A stretch of 64,000 bases of DNA from positions 1 through 64,000 of the forward strand of contig JADGJC010000088.1 of assembly GCA_027596075.1 (NCBI GenBank), written 5' to 3'. The notes beneath the pieces were generated by a model, which was not told the origin of the DNA, did no database searches, and saw only the letters and a list, made by a program, of their open reading frames with translations. The stretch comes from Rhizophlyctis rosea (taxonomy: Eukaryota; Chytridiomycota; Chytridiomycetes; Rhizophlyctidales; Rhizophlyctidaceae). Positions 37,301 through 48,394 of the stretch are shown piece by piece (the first letter of the stretch is position 1; every line of letters starts with the position of its first letter). The position numbers and the translations under genes are program-made.

Positions 37301-40300
37301 TGCATCCTTTGTGAATGAGCGCATCATTCTTTTCGCACTTGCAGCACGGTGGTCCTCAAAGACCTGACGGATCCGAAATCTACAGATCGATTGCGATATT
37401 ATGGAGATCTGATCAGCACACATGACAATGTACGCGGTAGCTTGCACATTTCCGATAGGAACAAGTGTAATGACTAAAGCGTTTGACCCATATGGACAAC
37501 AGAAAACGGTGATCGGCCAGATTGACTACTCTCTTCGAGTACACCTTCCGATGTCACAAGCAGTACAAGCTTACAAGGAACGCACTGTTGCGCTGAATTT
37601 GTTAACTGTTGGAAATGCGGAAGAAGTCAAGTATGTCATCAATTCAGTAATTTCCAGCAATGCAACACCTTTTCTCATCTTGAGTCAATGACAGGACTCG
37701 ATTCAAGTCTCGGGTTCAAGTCAACAAACTTGTCATTCGAATCCGACAGTGCAGGGGATTGAAAGGAATACGGGGGAAGGATCCAAAGGTTTACGTTGCT
37801 TTTGGAATTTATGGAGGAAGAGATGTGGTCTCGGTATGAGCTCTTTTGAATCAGTGAGGATGCGTCGCAAAAGAGTAGTCTTGCCTCATTCATTGGCTGG
37901 CATATCAGGATACAGTCGCACACACAGCTGATCCGTTGTTCAACTTTGTGCACGAAATTCCATTGGCGGTAACTTCCGATTTAGATCGGTATTTGCGGAC
38001 CAGCGATGTGAGTCCCATTGATGGCAATCTCAAGCATAGGGCCGCTGATATTCATCTCATCAATTGAAAGGTGCACATCTTGGTGTTGGACGAATCGGAC
38101 TCGCCAATAACGGGCGGCGATTATTGTTATGGAGTGGGCAACATTCCATTGGCAAATCTTGCACTGGGCAACAGGGTCAGCGGGGAGTACGATATTTTGG
38201 ATGGGCGGGGAGTGAAGGCGGGGACGATTGAAGTGGATATGGAATGGGAAAAGCCTTACAGACTTGATATTGTGCCAGTAAGTTGATTGACTTCGTATAT
38301 ATGTACGTAGCTAATCCCGGGCACGACAGGTTGTGTCGCAGTTAGATCACCGGGAGGTTGGGAGTGAAATGAGAGGGCGGATAAGGGAATTGCCGGATGA
38401 CGCACGGATGGGACTGCCACCGCGGGTGGAACGGTTTGATGCTGGTGATGTTGGACAAAGGCGGAATGTGCGAATGGAAGAAGATGAAGAGTGGAGCATT
38501 GCTTCCATGAGGTATGGCTCTTCAAGGTGCGGATATTTGTCAACTATATGATTTTAAACCTATCGCACAGCTCTATGCCACCGTCCCGCCGATCAAGTCG
38601 ACCTAGTCAGGCGGTTGCAACCGATTTATCAAGGTAAACGTAGCTTTGGACGCATCGGACTATAATATCAGCGCTCATATAGCATCATTGCTTCAGTGAA
38701 CGTCGTTCTGAAGGCGAAGTTCGCCAACCGCCCGCACATAGCCAACCTCGCCAGTTTCCCAAACCACTTGGTCGACGCCCATCAGATGATCCATCCGTTG
38801 CCGGTTCTGGCAGTCTTTCCAACTTCATGCAGACAATGGTGGGCATGGGCACATCACAAATGTCACTTGTTAGTGCTCCAAGCGAGGGCATGGTGGAGCC
38901 GGAAGATGAAGACGATGCTGGGAGTGAATGGACAGAAAGTGGAAGTGGGTCCAAAAATGGAAGTGGTGTTGGCGACTCAATTGCTGTTGGGGCCGCTCCG
39001 GGGCGTGGAAGAATTGAACGCGCTGGCGACTCGCAAGGAGCTGCGGGCCTTGCGCGGGGTGGTGCTCGACCTTCTGGTGGGGGGCCACCACAAGGGCAGA
39101 GGTATCCAGAACCCTCACAACAGCAGAAGATAATGGTTCCTGAATTTGGGGTGAGCGGCGGGACAGCGGATGCGGTAGATCACCATGGAAGGAGGGGGGA
39201 AGGAACTTCAAAAACGGCGGGATCACTTGATCACCGTTCTGGCAGTGGGCAGGATTTGGTCGCTCCCGAGAGAGGAGTCCTTCCATCAGAGCGACGGGAC
39301 CTGAGTGATATTCAGAATTTGGACCTTGCTTCTGTGCAACATTTTGAAGGGAGTCGCCCATCCCGGTCCGTCAGCAAAGCTTCCATTAAATCCGCAGCTG
39401 AAAGCCCTCAACAGCATGCTGGTGCAACGAAATTATCCAGCAAGACTCCTTCTGACCGCAGTTTTGTCAGTGCGAGAGAAGAAGTCAGACCAGCTGGGGT
39501 CTCTGAGCCTGCCTTCTCTCGTGGACAGTTGATAGAGTCCCTACCTGGCACAGTAGATGAGGCTTTGCGAGCATCTAGGGAAGGAGGAATGTCCAGGGTC
39601 GGATCGAAAGAATCTGTGCGATTGCGCAAATCCGCTCCAGGAGAGGTGCGACCTCAAAGTTCTGTCCCATCTCGAAAGGAAAGCCAGCAGATTCCAGAAA
39701 TGCCCCGGCGTACATTTGAAGAGGAGGTCGGGGGTTGTTCTGAACCACGTTTGTCCAGGGGGGGATCGGAAGAGTCTCTGGAGGGTTCCATTGCTAGCAA
39801 GTCCATGAAAAGCTCAAGTAGTCGAGGACGGGATGTGAGTCCAGATAGCGGCGAAACTCTGGAGAGAGCAATCATGCAGGTACAGGCTGATGGTTTTGGT
39901 ATATTGTGAACATTCTCACTGACAAGGAAACAACTTGCTTGGCCCACGTAGTCGGGGCCCACTCCATCACCAACCGCAGGGGAAGGTCTTAGCATAAATA
40001 TCACGAGTATTCACTTGAACTTGACGAACTCAGCAGTCTTACATCGCTTGAAACATATCCGCCAACTGTTCGTAAGCTTCCGATTCATGGAGTACCCGCC
40101 AGAAGATTTGGAAACACGCTTCGTCACACTTGAGCCAGAGCGCAAAATCGACACATACAAATTCGATTACTCTTGCTGTACGTGGAACTTGTTGCTGTTG
40201 CGTTATGACGGCCGGCAGTACTGTTTCAACTAATGATCCTTCACCCACCACAGTCTTTTCCTTCGACCCTAACACACATAGCCGCGATCGATTTGCCCTA

Positions 40301-40588
40301 CAGCGCCTCATTACTTCACCAAACCCTATTGATACCATCATATCGTTCGCAATAGTTAGTGAACCACCGGAGGATAGTGCAGGGGAGGAGTGCGAAGATG
40401 TTGGGGTTGCTGAGCTAGATCTAGGAGACTTGATAAGGAGTGACCCTGGGGGTGACGTTAGGAAGGTGGAGTTGACTGTTTGGGCTCTGGAGGAAGAAGA
40501 GGAAGGGAAGAACGGAACCGAATTGGGATTATTGAGTGTCACCATTGGTGGAATCGATCTTTTGAGGAGAATCCATGATGATGCATAA
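34352..40588 (+). CDS. RPGRIP1L: RPGRIP1L-like ciliary transition-zone protein
   Basis: Twenty-five exons: 34352-34394, 34457-34571, 34633-34873, 34950-35030, 35101-35147, 35213-35242, 35309-35353, 35415-35516, 35588-35840, 35917-36351, 36407-36569, 36619-36738, 36795-36842, 36899-37097, 37167-37274, 37345-37429, 37503-37630, 37695-37833, 37909-38007, 38071-38277, 38330-38511, 38571-38633, 38697-39879, 39952-40177, 40254-40588; 1558 residues. Residues 1-570 are mainly coiled coil. At the end of the coil, RLLDLRGHKIATLEAQL and NLAYGT match the RPGRIP1 family. C2 domains follow at about 575-680 (with FKVFVDDFFLMYL) and 750-890 (VNKLVIRIRQCRGLKG). A long Ser/Arg/Gly-rich linker (exon 23, 394 residues) precedes a C-terminal C2-like RPGR-interacting domain. 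The animal protein anchors the ciliary gate at the transition zone. Exon 17's acceptor was chosen because the alternatives give stops. Confidence 0.9.
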
Positions 40589-40866
40589 ATGCTATTTAGG
40601 GGTAGATAATTCAGCGGATACGGAATACGAAAGAGAGGATGAGGAAGTTGAAGTGGGGTTGTACATATATTGGTTTGTGTCGGTTGTTGTAATATATGAA
40701 TTGCGATCCAATGAACCTCAATGCTGTGAGCCTCATGGACAGAATCGAATTACTACTTCGATACATATCTGCTCTAGCTTCCTTCCGCTAGGAAGATGAA
40801 CTGGACGAGTTGGACAGCCAATAGGCGGAATATTGATACAGTAAATTTGACACGTATCTGTCAAAT
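40589..40866. other. Intergenic region before tRNA
   Basis: This 278-bp AT-rich spacer has no visible gene; it includes the 3' end of RPGRIP1L and the 5' flank of the tRNA. Confidence 0.4.
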
Positions 40867-40959
40867 GGTCTGATAGTGTAGTTGGTTATCACGTATCCTT
40901 CACATCCCTCTGAGGGTTGAGCACGGATAAGGTCTCCGGTTCGAACCCGGATCAGACCA
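40867..40959 (+). tRNA. tRNA-Val(CAC) with 19-nt intron
   Basis: The acceptor stem GGTCTGA pairs with TCAGACC (40952-40958) and A is the discriminator. The T arm is TCCGG-TTCGAAC-CCGGA and contains a perfect B box. The anticodon stem TATCC/GGATA closes a loop TTCACA...C that is interrupted by 19 nt (40905-40923), the standard position one base 3' of the anticodon. Removing it gives a 74-nt cloverleaf with anticodon CAC at 40901-40903. Confidence 0.93.
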
Positions 40960-40960
40960 C

Positions 40961-40970
40961 TTTTTTTTTT
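40961..40970 (+). terminator. Pol III oligo-T terminator
   Basis: Ten consecutive T residues start two bases after the mature tRNA 3' end and are followed by another T5 run, a standard RNA polymerase III stop. Confidence 0.9.
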
Positions 40971-41407
40971 GTTTTTCCATTGCTCTCTTTCGCCTAATCC
41001 GCCATCCCGCCGTGGCGCAGGTGCATAAAGGTCCAATTCTGCTAACTTCGTTTTTAGGAACTTCTTACATTGCGGGTGCTCTGCGCTGAAATACTATGAT
41101 ACCCCTTTCATTGTTTGCTTACATCAGCAATCCTTGGACCCTTGAACGTTGAGAGCATTGCCATTCACTCCACCGTCTTGTCCCATGTCGCCCAAAATAG
41201 CGGCTTGCGATCGGAGGGCGGAGGATCCGATCATGCGCAACTTACCATTGCATATTTTAAAGGATCAATCAATTCGGCACGGAATGCGACCTGACTTCAT
41301 ATTCAACGTTGCGCGCCATGCATTTAGTATAGTCCAATCCGGGTTTGTGTTTCGATCAAGGAGCTCTCTTATGCGTCGCACAACAGAATCATATAAATGC
41401 AATCCTC
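40971..41407. other. Intergenic region, tRNA / receptor gene
   Basis: This would be the promoter region of the receptor gene. No other feature is seen. Confidence 0.4.
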
Positions 41408-44400
41408 ATGCACAACAGGAAACTAGCCATATGTTTGATTTGGGTACTCTGTGCCCTCGGGAACTTTATAAGTGTACAGAGCGAGGCACCAGGTAAACTT
41501 CAACTAACTTCATCGTGCGACCCTTTTGTTAGAAGGGATCTGTAACATGAGAAATTGTCTGCATCATCAGTCGCAATCAAGGGAATCGGCGCGTCGTTTT
41601 GTGGGAACCTATTTCAAGCATGGGCGGCAAACTTCACGGCCATATATGGGTCTCAATCGGGTAAGATCCTTCGGTTGAACATCCTGCCATCCTCTACCTG
41701 AACTTCACTGACGGTGCTTTGAACACAGGCAGCGCAGTCTCATCAGTGCAATACAATTCTTCATCCAGCCAATATGCTTTTGACGCCCTCAAAAACGGCG
41801 ACTTGTCATACTCCTTCTTTGCATCAAACAATGCGCCGACCGCTGATATAGTGGGTGCAGTTGATTTGATTACGGTTCCAGCGGTAGAAGGGTAAGCAAT
41901 GCAGCACCACCCGACGCATGAACTCGATGGCTAATGATCTGGCAGGATGATTGTTATCGCATACAACATCCCAAATTTGAATTCGAGCATTCCACTCGTT
42001 CTCACAAGGCAAAATGTAGTAGATCTCTTCTTCGGACGCATAACCCATTGGGAGGATCAAGCCTTGCAAGAGCACAATCCAAATTTGGCAGCACTACTTC
42101 CGAGCCCATCTCCGCCTATAACGCTCATTCTGCCCACAATGGGCAGGGGAACAACAAAAACCTTCATGCGGATTCTGAATACAATTGATTCTACCTTTCC
42201 ACTTTCGGTTGACGGCGCAGACACCGTCGCTTCTGTGAGCACGAGCACACATATCTTGAACGGGACCACTTGGGAAGCCATCGTAGTGCTGGTGGAAACC
42301 TTTCCTTGGAGCATAACATACATGGGCGGGGAGGATATCGTTGGGTTGACCCAAATATCTGTCGCCAGCATCATCAACCGGAATGGAGATGTTGTGGTGC
42401 CAAGTGCCGAAGCTCTGCAAGTAAGCCAATCAACTGATAATGTGACATTTGGGGATCGCTGACGTCGATGTCTCGATAAATCAGCGTAGCCAGAACCCCA
42501 AACTGGGTGTCAGCACGGTGGATTCACCTAACGCTGGGGCGTACCCTTTGAATTCATGGATGTTCTACCGTAGGCACCTCATCATGACACCATCAACTTC
42601 GCTGAAGTTCTGACATCTTCAAAAAAACAGTGATTCGAAACAATACATTCCTTTCGGAAACAGTAGGGCGAGCAACACTGCAATATCTATGGTGGACGTT
42701 CAACCATGGACAGGTATTGGCCTTTGTGCCGCTCTGTCAACTTCTTTCAGTTTGTTCAAATGGCTTCATTTCAGGAAATCGCCTACCAATACTATTTCGT
42801 TCTCCCGTCGGCTGCACATATTGCCGCGAGCAGTGCCATATTGGGGAACGTCACGTACAACGGCATTCCACTATCGAACAGATCTCTATGCGATATCCCG
42901 CCGGGTCAGCCGGGAGGATGCCAACATGGCTACTGTGCAAGCGATCTACCTTTTCAGAGTCCAGACACAGCTTGTGTCTGCAACCCAGGCTGGATGAACG
43001 TCTACCACAAAGACTGCAGCGAAACGGAGAATCAAGTGATTGTCAACTTTCAGAATCGATACTCCGTCATCGCGAACGTTGTTATCATCATCGCCTTCAT
43101 CATCGTCATCATCTTAGGGGTACTGGTGACCTACTACAAAGACCGGTCAACAATGAAGAATCTGCCACCTTCTCTTTCCTATATCATTTTGCTTGGGACG
43201 GTTTTAGTCATTTTCGGGGGACAGTTCTATATTGCTGAGCCAACACCTGTGTTGTGTGCTCTACGAGTATTGTTTGCACCTGCCGGCGCGGGGATTTCCC
43301 TTTCGTAAGTCTTTCACTTGCACCAGAGGAGATTGTGGTTCTCTGTCTAATGTGATCGCATCCACTGTTTAGGTTGTTGGTTCTGATGATGTATCGGCAA
43401 CACCATGCTTTTGAGAATACACTTGCCAAGAACCTCACTAATACAAATATCATATTGGGGGCTGTCTCAATTGGTGCGATACAGCTTCTATGCGTGGGCA
43501 TAATGTAAGTTGCTTATTTCCTACCCTTTCGTTTTTTGAAGTAACTCACCACCGTCAATAGCTCGGGCGTTGTGCAGTCCAAACCGGAGACCGGTATCCT
43601 CAATGATGGCACGGAATACCGCATCTGCACGCCGAGTGACGGTCGCAAATACCTCTACGTCTCCATGGAAGCAGCTGCTTTAGGAGTCAACGGTTTCCTC
43701 ATGTTACTATGCCTATACTACGCCTTCCTTACACGAAATATCAAGCGGGAACTCAGTTACTCAAAGAGCGTTGCCACCTCAGTATCCATTGCCGCCATCG
43801 TCACCATATTCGGCATTGCGGTCGCCATCAAAGAAGAGCAAGAGCCAGAGACACTATCAATAGCAGTACTCCTACGCAGTCTGGTCTACGTCTTTGCGGC
43901 AATGCTAATCGCGCTTGTCCTTCTCGTTCCCCGCCTTTTGGACGCGATTTTCGACTACAAAACGGATGAGCATGCCGCTGAGGAGGATATCGGACGGAAA
44001 GGAGGGATTGACTTAACATCTGAATGGGAGGGAGAGCAGAAAGGGTTTACGTCCTTCGTCTTCTTGGCGAAAATCCTGGGGAAGGGTGTTGAGCCATCAA
44101 GGTCCAGTTCCGTAGTCGTCGTGCCTGAAATGGATGTACTGGTCCTTTTCGAAAATCTCACAAACGCGCGTGTTAGCAAAGCCTTCAAGCTCTCGGATAT
44201 ATCGTACACCTTCCCCAACGTCGGTGCAATTCCGATTGGCACAAAGGAAGAAAAGGAGGCAGCGGTACGAGTAGTCCTAGAGCCTCTTGGGAAAGGCGGG
44301 AAGGCGGAGGCCGTGACCATTGAGTTTCCCTCTTTGGAAAGGATGCAGGCGTTTGGGGCCGTTCTGGAGGCTGCGGCAGTCCGGATGGCGGTTATGAAGA

Positions 44401-44576
44401 ATGGCAGGGACTCGAAAGGAACCAAGAAGGGGACCATTTCAGACGCGGAATTCTTGCGGTCGGTAGAAGTCCGACAGGCGGAGAATAGAAGTCGGGCAAA
44501 ATCTGTTGGCATCAGACGGGATACTTCTGGCCTTTTGAAGGGACAGGGCGGCTCACCAGTTAGTTCCACGCCATAG
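41408..44576 (+). CDS. Seven-helix receptor with PstS-like extracellular domain
   Basis: Nine exons (41408-41492, 41571-41660, 41729-41891, 41946-42420, 42485-42569, 42631-42713, 42775-43304, 43373-43504, 43562-44576) give 885 residues. A signal peptide (LAICLIWVLCALGNFISVQS) leads into about 315 residues resembling the periplasmic phosphate-binding protein PstS: IKGIGASFCGNLFQAWAANF at the start, VVDLFFGRITHWEDQAL in the middle, PTMGRGTTKTF where PstS has its RSDGSGTT ligand loop, and YPLNSWMFY near the end. A cysteine-rich segment (about 366-408) precedes seven hydrophobic helices at 425-680, resembling class C/GABA-B receptor cores. A 205-residue cytosolic tail ends it. Likely a plasma-membrane receptor signalling through G proteins, but ligand and coupling are inferred. 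The Arg-Ser-Asp of the PstS ligand loop is not conserved, so the ligand may not be phosphate. Confidence 0.88.
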
Positions 44577-44908
44577 ATTGATAGTGTTCGCAACTTTTGT
44601 ATATATATTACTCTCAATCATATCATCTGATGTTACTGGATTTTGGTGGCCGTGACCATGATAGATGATGCATGAAGTGGGTACCCACTTTTCTTGCCAC
44701 GAGCGCTGGGTATGATGAACACCTTCTAGTGGCGGAATATCATAGGACCCTGAAACGGTGGCTCGGTGACCGCGGTTGTCAAATCAGTGCCACCGCGATT
44801 GGCCACCTGGCCTGGGAACAAACTTCATGAGTTTCTTCCTCTCACTTTTTTTCCACAGCTTCAATACAAGTTTTCTCCATCCTTCCCAACAACGAAAACC
44901 GCTCCGCA
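44577..44908. promoter_or_regulatory. Elongin C upstream region
   Basis: The 332-bp gap between tandem genes must hold the elongin C promoter; no motif stands out apart from a pyrimidine-rich CTTCCTCTCACTTTTTTTCC near 44832-44852. Confidence 0.4.
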
Positions 44909-45445
44909 ATGGACGAACCACTCGCAGAAACAGTCAAGCTTATCAGCGCGGACGGGTTCGAGTTTGTCATCGACCGAAAGTGTGCTATGGCCAGCGGGAC
45001 GATAAAGAACATGCTGTCCAGTCCAGGTATGCAGCTCCCGCCTGAGTCGGGACGGGGACCGCAAGAGCTGGTCACCGTAGCCCGCAGTCCCGTCAGACTT
45101 TTCAGCCTATATGCTAAACCTCATCCCTGCTTTGCAGGTCAATTCACCGAGTCCGTCCAGAACGAAATCAACTTCCGGGATATCAAGTATGTCTGGCCGT
45201 TGTTTTGCTCGAACTTGACCTTCTCCGGACCTCGTGGGGCCTCTGGACAGAAGCCAAATGGCATGCAATGTAATCTCATCAATGAAACCTTCCAATTCTA
45301 CAGAGCCGTAATCTTGGAAAAAGTCTGCAAATACCTATACTACAAAGTGCGACACACCAACACCTCCAGCGAAATTCCCGACTTCTCAATCGAACCGGAA
45401 ATCGCCCTGGAACTGCTCATGGCGGCTGATTTCCTGGAATGCTGA
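44909..45445 (+). CDS. ELC1: Elongin C (Skp1-like BTB/POZ adaptor)
   Basis: Three exons (44909-45026, 45138-45186, 45304-45445) give 102 residues, the usual elongin C length. It has VKLISADGFEFVIDRKCAM, SGTIKNMLSSPGQF, NEINFRDIKAVILEKVCKY, and the C-terminal EIALELLMAADFLEC end, all canonical. Elongin C links substrate receptors with a BC-box to cullin ubiquitin ligases and also belongs to the elongin transcription factor. It is converging with the Rab1 gene. Confidence 0.96.
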   Translation: MDEPLAETVKLISADGFEFVIDRKCAMASGTIKNMLSSPGMQLPPESGRGPQELVTVARSPVRLFSLYAKPHPCFAGQFTESVQNEINFRDIKYVWPLFCSNLTFSGPRGASGQKPNGMQCNLINETFQFYRAVILEKVCKYLYYKVRHTNTSSEIPDFSIEPEIALELLMAADFLEC

Positions 45446-45876
45446 AGGACCTGGTTGGGGATTTTGTTTGGGGGGTCGATGGGATAGATGGGAAGAGTAA
45501 CAATTCTTTCCTCAACATAGGGGGAGGAACTTCCTTGTAAATTTGTAAATGTATATAACGAGTGTTTCATGAATTGTTCCAATGACTTATTGGCATGTTT
45601 GAAGGAACTTGGGTCCCAACTGTCCTGGCTGCTCATTGGAAAGGGTTGATAATCGAATCTAATCTACCTGCACGATGGAAATCAACCTTCAGCGAAGCCC
45701 CACACCGCACCAACCAAAACTTCCATATGTTCAATTCATATATCAAACGTCAAAGATAAAGGAAACAGATTGAATGGACCGGACCACAAAATACCACCTC
45801 CGGCCGTCAGCCGGAGACACACACACTGATACATACTATTCTAATCCGCATATGCCGTAAAGAACCGACCCCTCCT
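45446..45876. other. Convergent intergenic region
   Basis: This lies between converging stop codons. It shows short AT-rich 3'-UTR-like sequence and nothing else. Confidence 0.5.
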
Positions 45877-47148
45877 TCAGCAGCATCCGCCACTCGCGGG
45901 CTTGTTGACCTGCTCTCCGACCTTGATGGCTTGCTTGTTGCCCGGTGCTTGAGGAGTTGTGGTGCCCATCCTACACGAGTGCGAGTCAAAAATGGGAACG
46001 AAAGGAACAAAAAGGAACACATAGCAAGACCAATTGATGATATTCCCTACCTGTCCTTGATTTGCTTCGCCATGGTCAAGAAAGCCTGCTCAACGTTGGT
46101 CGCGTTCTTGGCACTAGTCTCCAAAAACGGGATTTGAAGTTGGTCTGCGAACTCCTAAAGGTTGATAAAGCAATGTCAATATCCAATATTAAATTTCAAA
46201 CACTGCATCAACTTTACCTTTGCCGTGTTGTAGTCGACCACCTTCTTGTTCGTCAAGTCGCTCTTGTTGCCGACGAGGAGCTTGTTGACGCCCTCGCACG
46301 CGTACCGGTCAATCTCTTGCAACCATTGTTTTACATTGTTGAAAGTGTCTTGATCTGTGACATCGTACACAACGATGATTCCGTGCGCGCCGCGGTAATA
46401 GGAGGAGGTGATGGTGCGGAAACGTTCTTGGCCGGCTGTGTCCCACTATTTTTCCGGGATTTATGATGAGTGCGAAGTCCATAGAAGGATGCCATTATTG
46501 ATACATACAATTTGCAGCTTCACCGTCTTTCCTTCCAACTCAATGGTGCGGATTTTCTGAATGTTGGGAAATACGTCAGCTAAATGTACATCATATACTT
46601 CCGATTTTTAACCGGAAACGATAACTTACAAAGTCAACACCGATGGTGCTGATGTAACTTTCGGTGTAGGTGTCATCCTGTTAAAGTCCAAAATGAGAAT
46701 CAACCATCGAAAAGAGACCAACAATATCATCACATACCGCAAACCGAAGGAGCAGGCAAGACTTGCCGACACCAGAGTCACCAATGAGGAGCAATTTGAA
46801 AAGGTAGTCGCTGGAGAATATGAGAATATCATCCATTAGTACCCATTCATATATACGACCACATAACGACGGATTTTGCAGCCCAGCTAATTCCCAATCA
46901 AGTTCGACAATCCAAGTGCCGTGAGTTGTCGCCCCTATCATATATAAGTCCTCAATGATTTCCTATGTGTCCCGTTCCAGACACGAATGGACACCCTTGC
47001 CACAGCCATAATATATATGTTTCGAAATCTCGCAACGTCGTGCCCACTTGACAGTGATTCAAATATGCTCCATTTCCATCATTCTCCGCGGCGTAACCGT
47101 CAACAACTGGAATGTTTTCCTGTTGGATACTCACTATTCGGGGTTCAT
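45877..47148 (-). CDS. YPT1: Rab1/Ypt1 small GTPase
   Basis: Seven exons, in transcript order 47148-47135, 46810-46738, 46677-46630, 46556-46509, 46445-46218, 46154-46051, 45970-45877, give 202 residues. Rab1/Ypt1 drives ER-to-Golgi vesicle tethering. All G-motifs are present: [11 protein letters not shown] (P-loop), the effector loop [26 protein letters not shown], and ETSAKN. The C-terminal ASGGCC carries the double-geranylgeranylated cysteines. The first coding exon is only 14 nt (MNPE plus two bases), separated by a 324-bp intron, by far the longest in the gene; [15 protein letters not shown] is the expected family start. Confidence 0.97.
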
Positions 47149-48394
47149 CTTTGAAGTTTCGATGAGGACTTAACCTGAAGTGTCGGAAGGGGGTGACTGT
47201 GCATACAATCCGGGGAAGTGAGGAAAAAGCGTGAAGTTAGCTCATATTGATATTATATTTCGACGCGTTGACGGTAAACATCGCGTTGATGTGTTGCCAA
47301 CCCGGCCGCGCGAAATGACACGATGTGGTCGGGCATCCAGCACGTCTCGTACCTTGACGTGGATGCAGAGTGAGGCGGAGGAATGTACAGGGCTGCCGGT
47401 AGGTATCGACGTATGGTAGCCCGATGCAAGCGTTTGCGGGATGAAGTTGAATACGTCTTGGTGGGTTTGTGTTCGAGTCTCGATAGGGTGGGAAAGTGAA
47501 AGTTTGGAAGTTGGATTGGGTTGTCGTGGACTGGTCTGTGAGTGCCCCTGCCGCGGACCCACCTCGGTCATCCGTGGCCTTCCAGTGGGCGGCAACAACT
47601 CCAGGGCTTGGGCCTGACTCCATTTACGTCAGCGATGGTCAGCCGGTGGCCCAGCGCGCAATCGCGGAATGGCCATGCCATTTGCAACTCCAACACCAAG
47701 AGTGTCATCATGACTCATCACAAATCCTCATATCAGATGGGTGTGAACTTTTGTCAACATATCAACATGATAAACAGTGAACAGTGAATAAATGTGAAAA
47801 GACAGCCGTTATAGAAACTTAAGTACAGTCAAAAGCCATATACATACCTTCCATATTGCTCAGTTTGAGTCAGGCGTATGCTCTTGTCTGTTTGCAACTA
47901 AACCACTAGTATGGAGAAAATTGGAAAAAGTTGGGAGACTTCTACACATGCTACAAGAAAATATCGATGCATAGCTGAACATGAAAAGAGTTAGTTGAGA
48001 GTGTGAGACAACAAACCAAATTGAACGAAATTGAGTACGAACAATTGTCATGAGGCATTGAGGACCCGCGGGGGGGGGGGGGGGGGGGTGTGCCGTGTGC
48101 GAGAGCGATCCGAATGACTGGGCCGGTAAGCCACGCTTTCCGAATGGAGACACACACACACATGCGCCTTGCAGATGGACAGACTGCCAGTTCTGTTCCA
48201 AACCAAAAATTCACAGGTCGACCGACTGTGCAGTAATGAGCTAGACTTTCCCACACTTGTCAAAAACCTAACATTCCCGGTTTCACACAGTAGGTCTTGG
48301 ACAACGCCGTTGTGGGTTTTGCATTCACTAACGACATACCTCGCAACCGCAGTTCAGTGGCACGGTATACTTCTCGAATGAGTCTACAGTCAAT
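47149..48394. other. Divergent intergenic region, Rab1 / TFIIIC subunit
   Basis: The 1.25-kb gap holds both promoters. No protein-coding or RNA gene is supported. It contains a 19-base G run at 48070-48088. Confidence 0.5.
48070..48088 (+). repeat. Poly-G homopolymer, 19 nt
   Basis: Nineteen consecutive G residues. Such a run can form a G-quadruplex and is also a frequent place for sequencing or assembly length errors. Confidence 0.9.

Noticed and set aside
37430..37502. Reading RPGRIP1L through without an intron, or with a 22-nt intron
   Set aside because: Read-through meets a stop after D-R-N-K-C-N-D; a 22-nt intron is too short; the 73-nt intron keeps phase and joins the conserved C2 sequence.
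47237..47623. 128- and 118-codon minus-strand ORFs
   Set aside because: Two overlapping frames, neither protein-like, within the divergent promoter gap.
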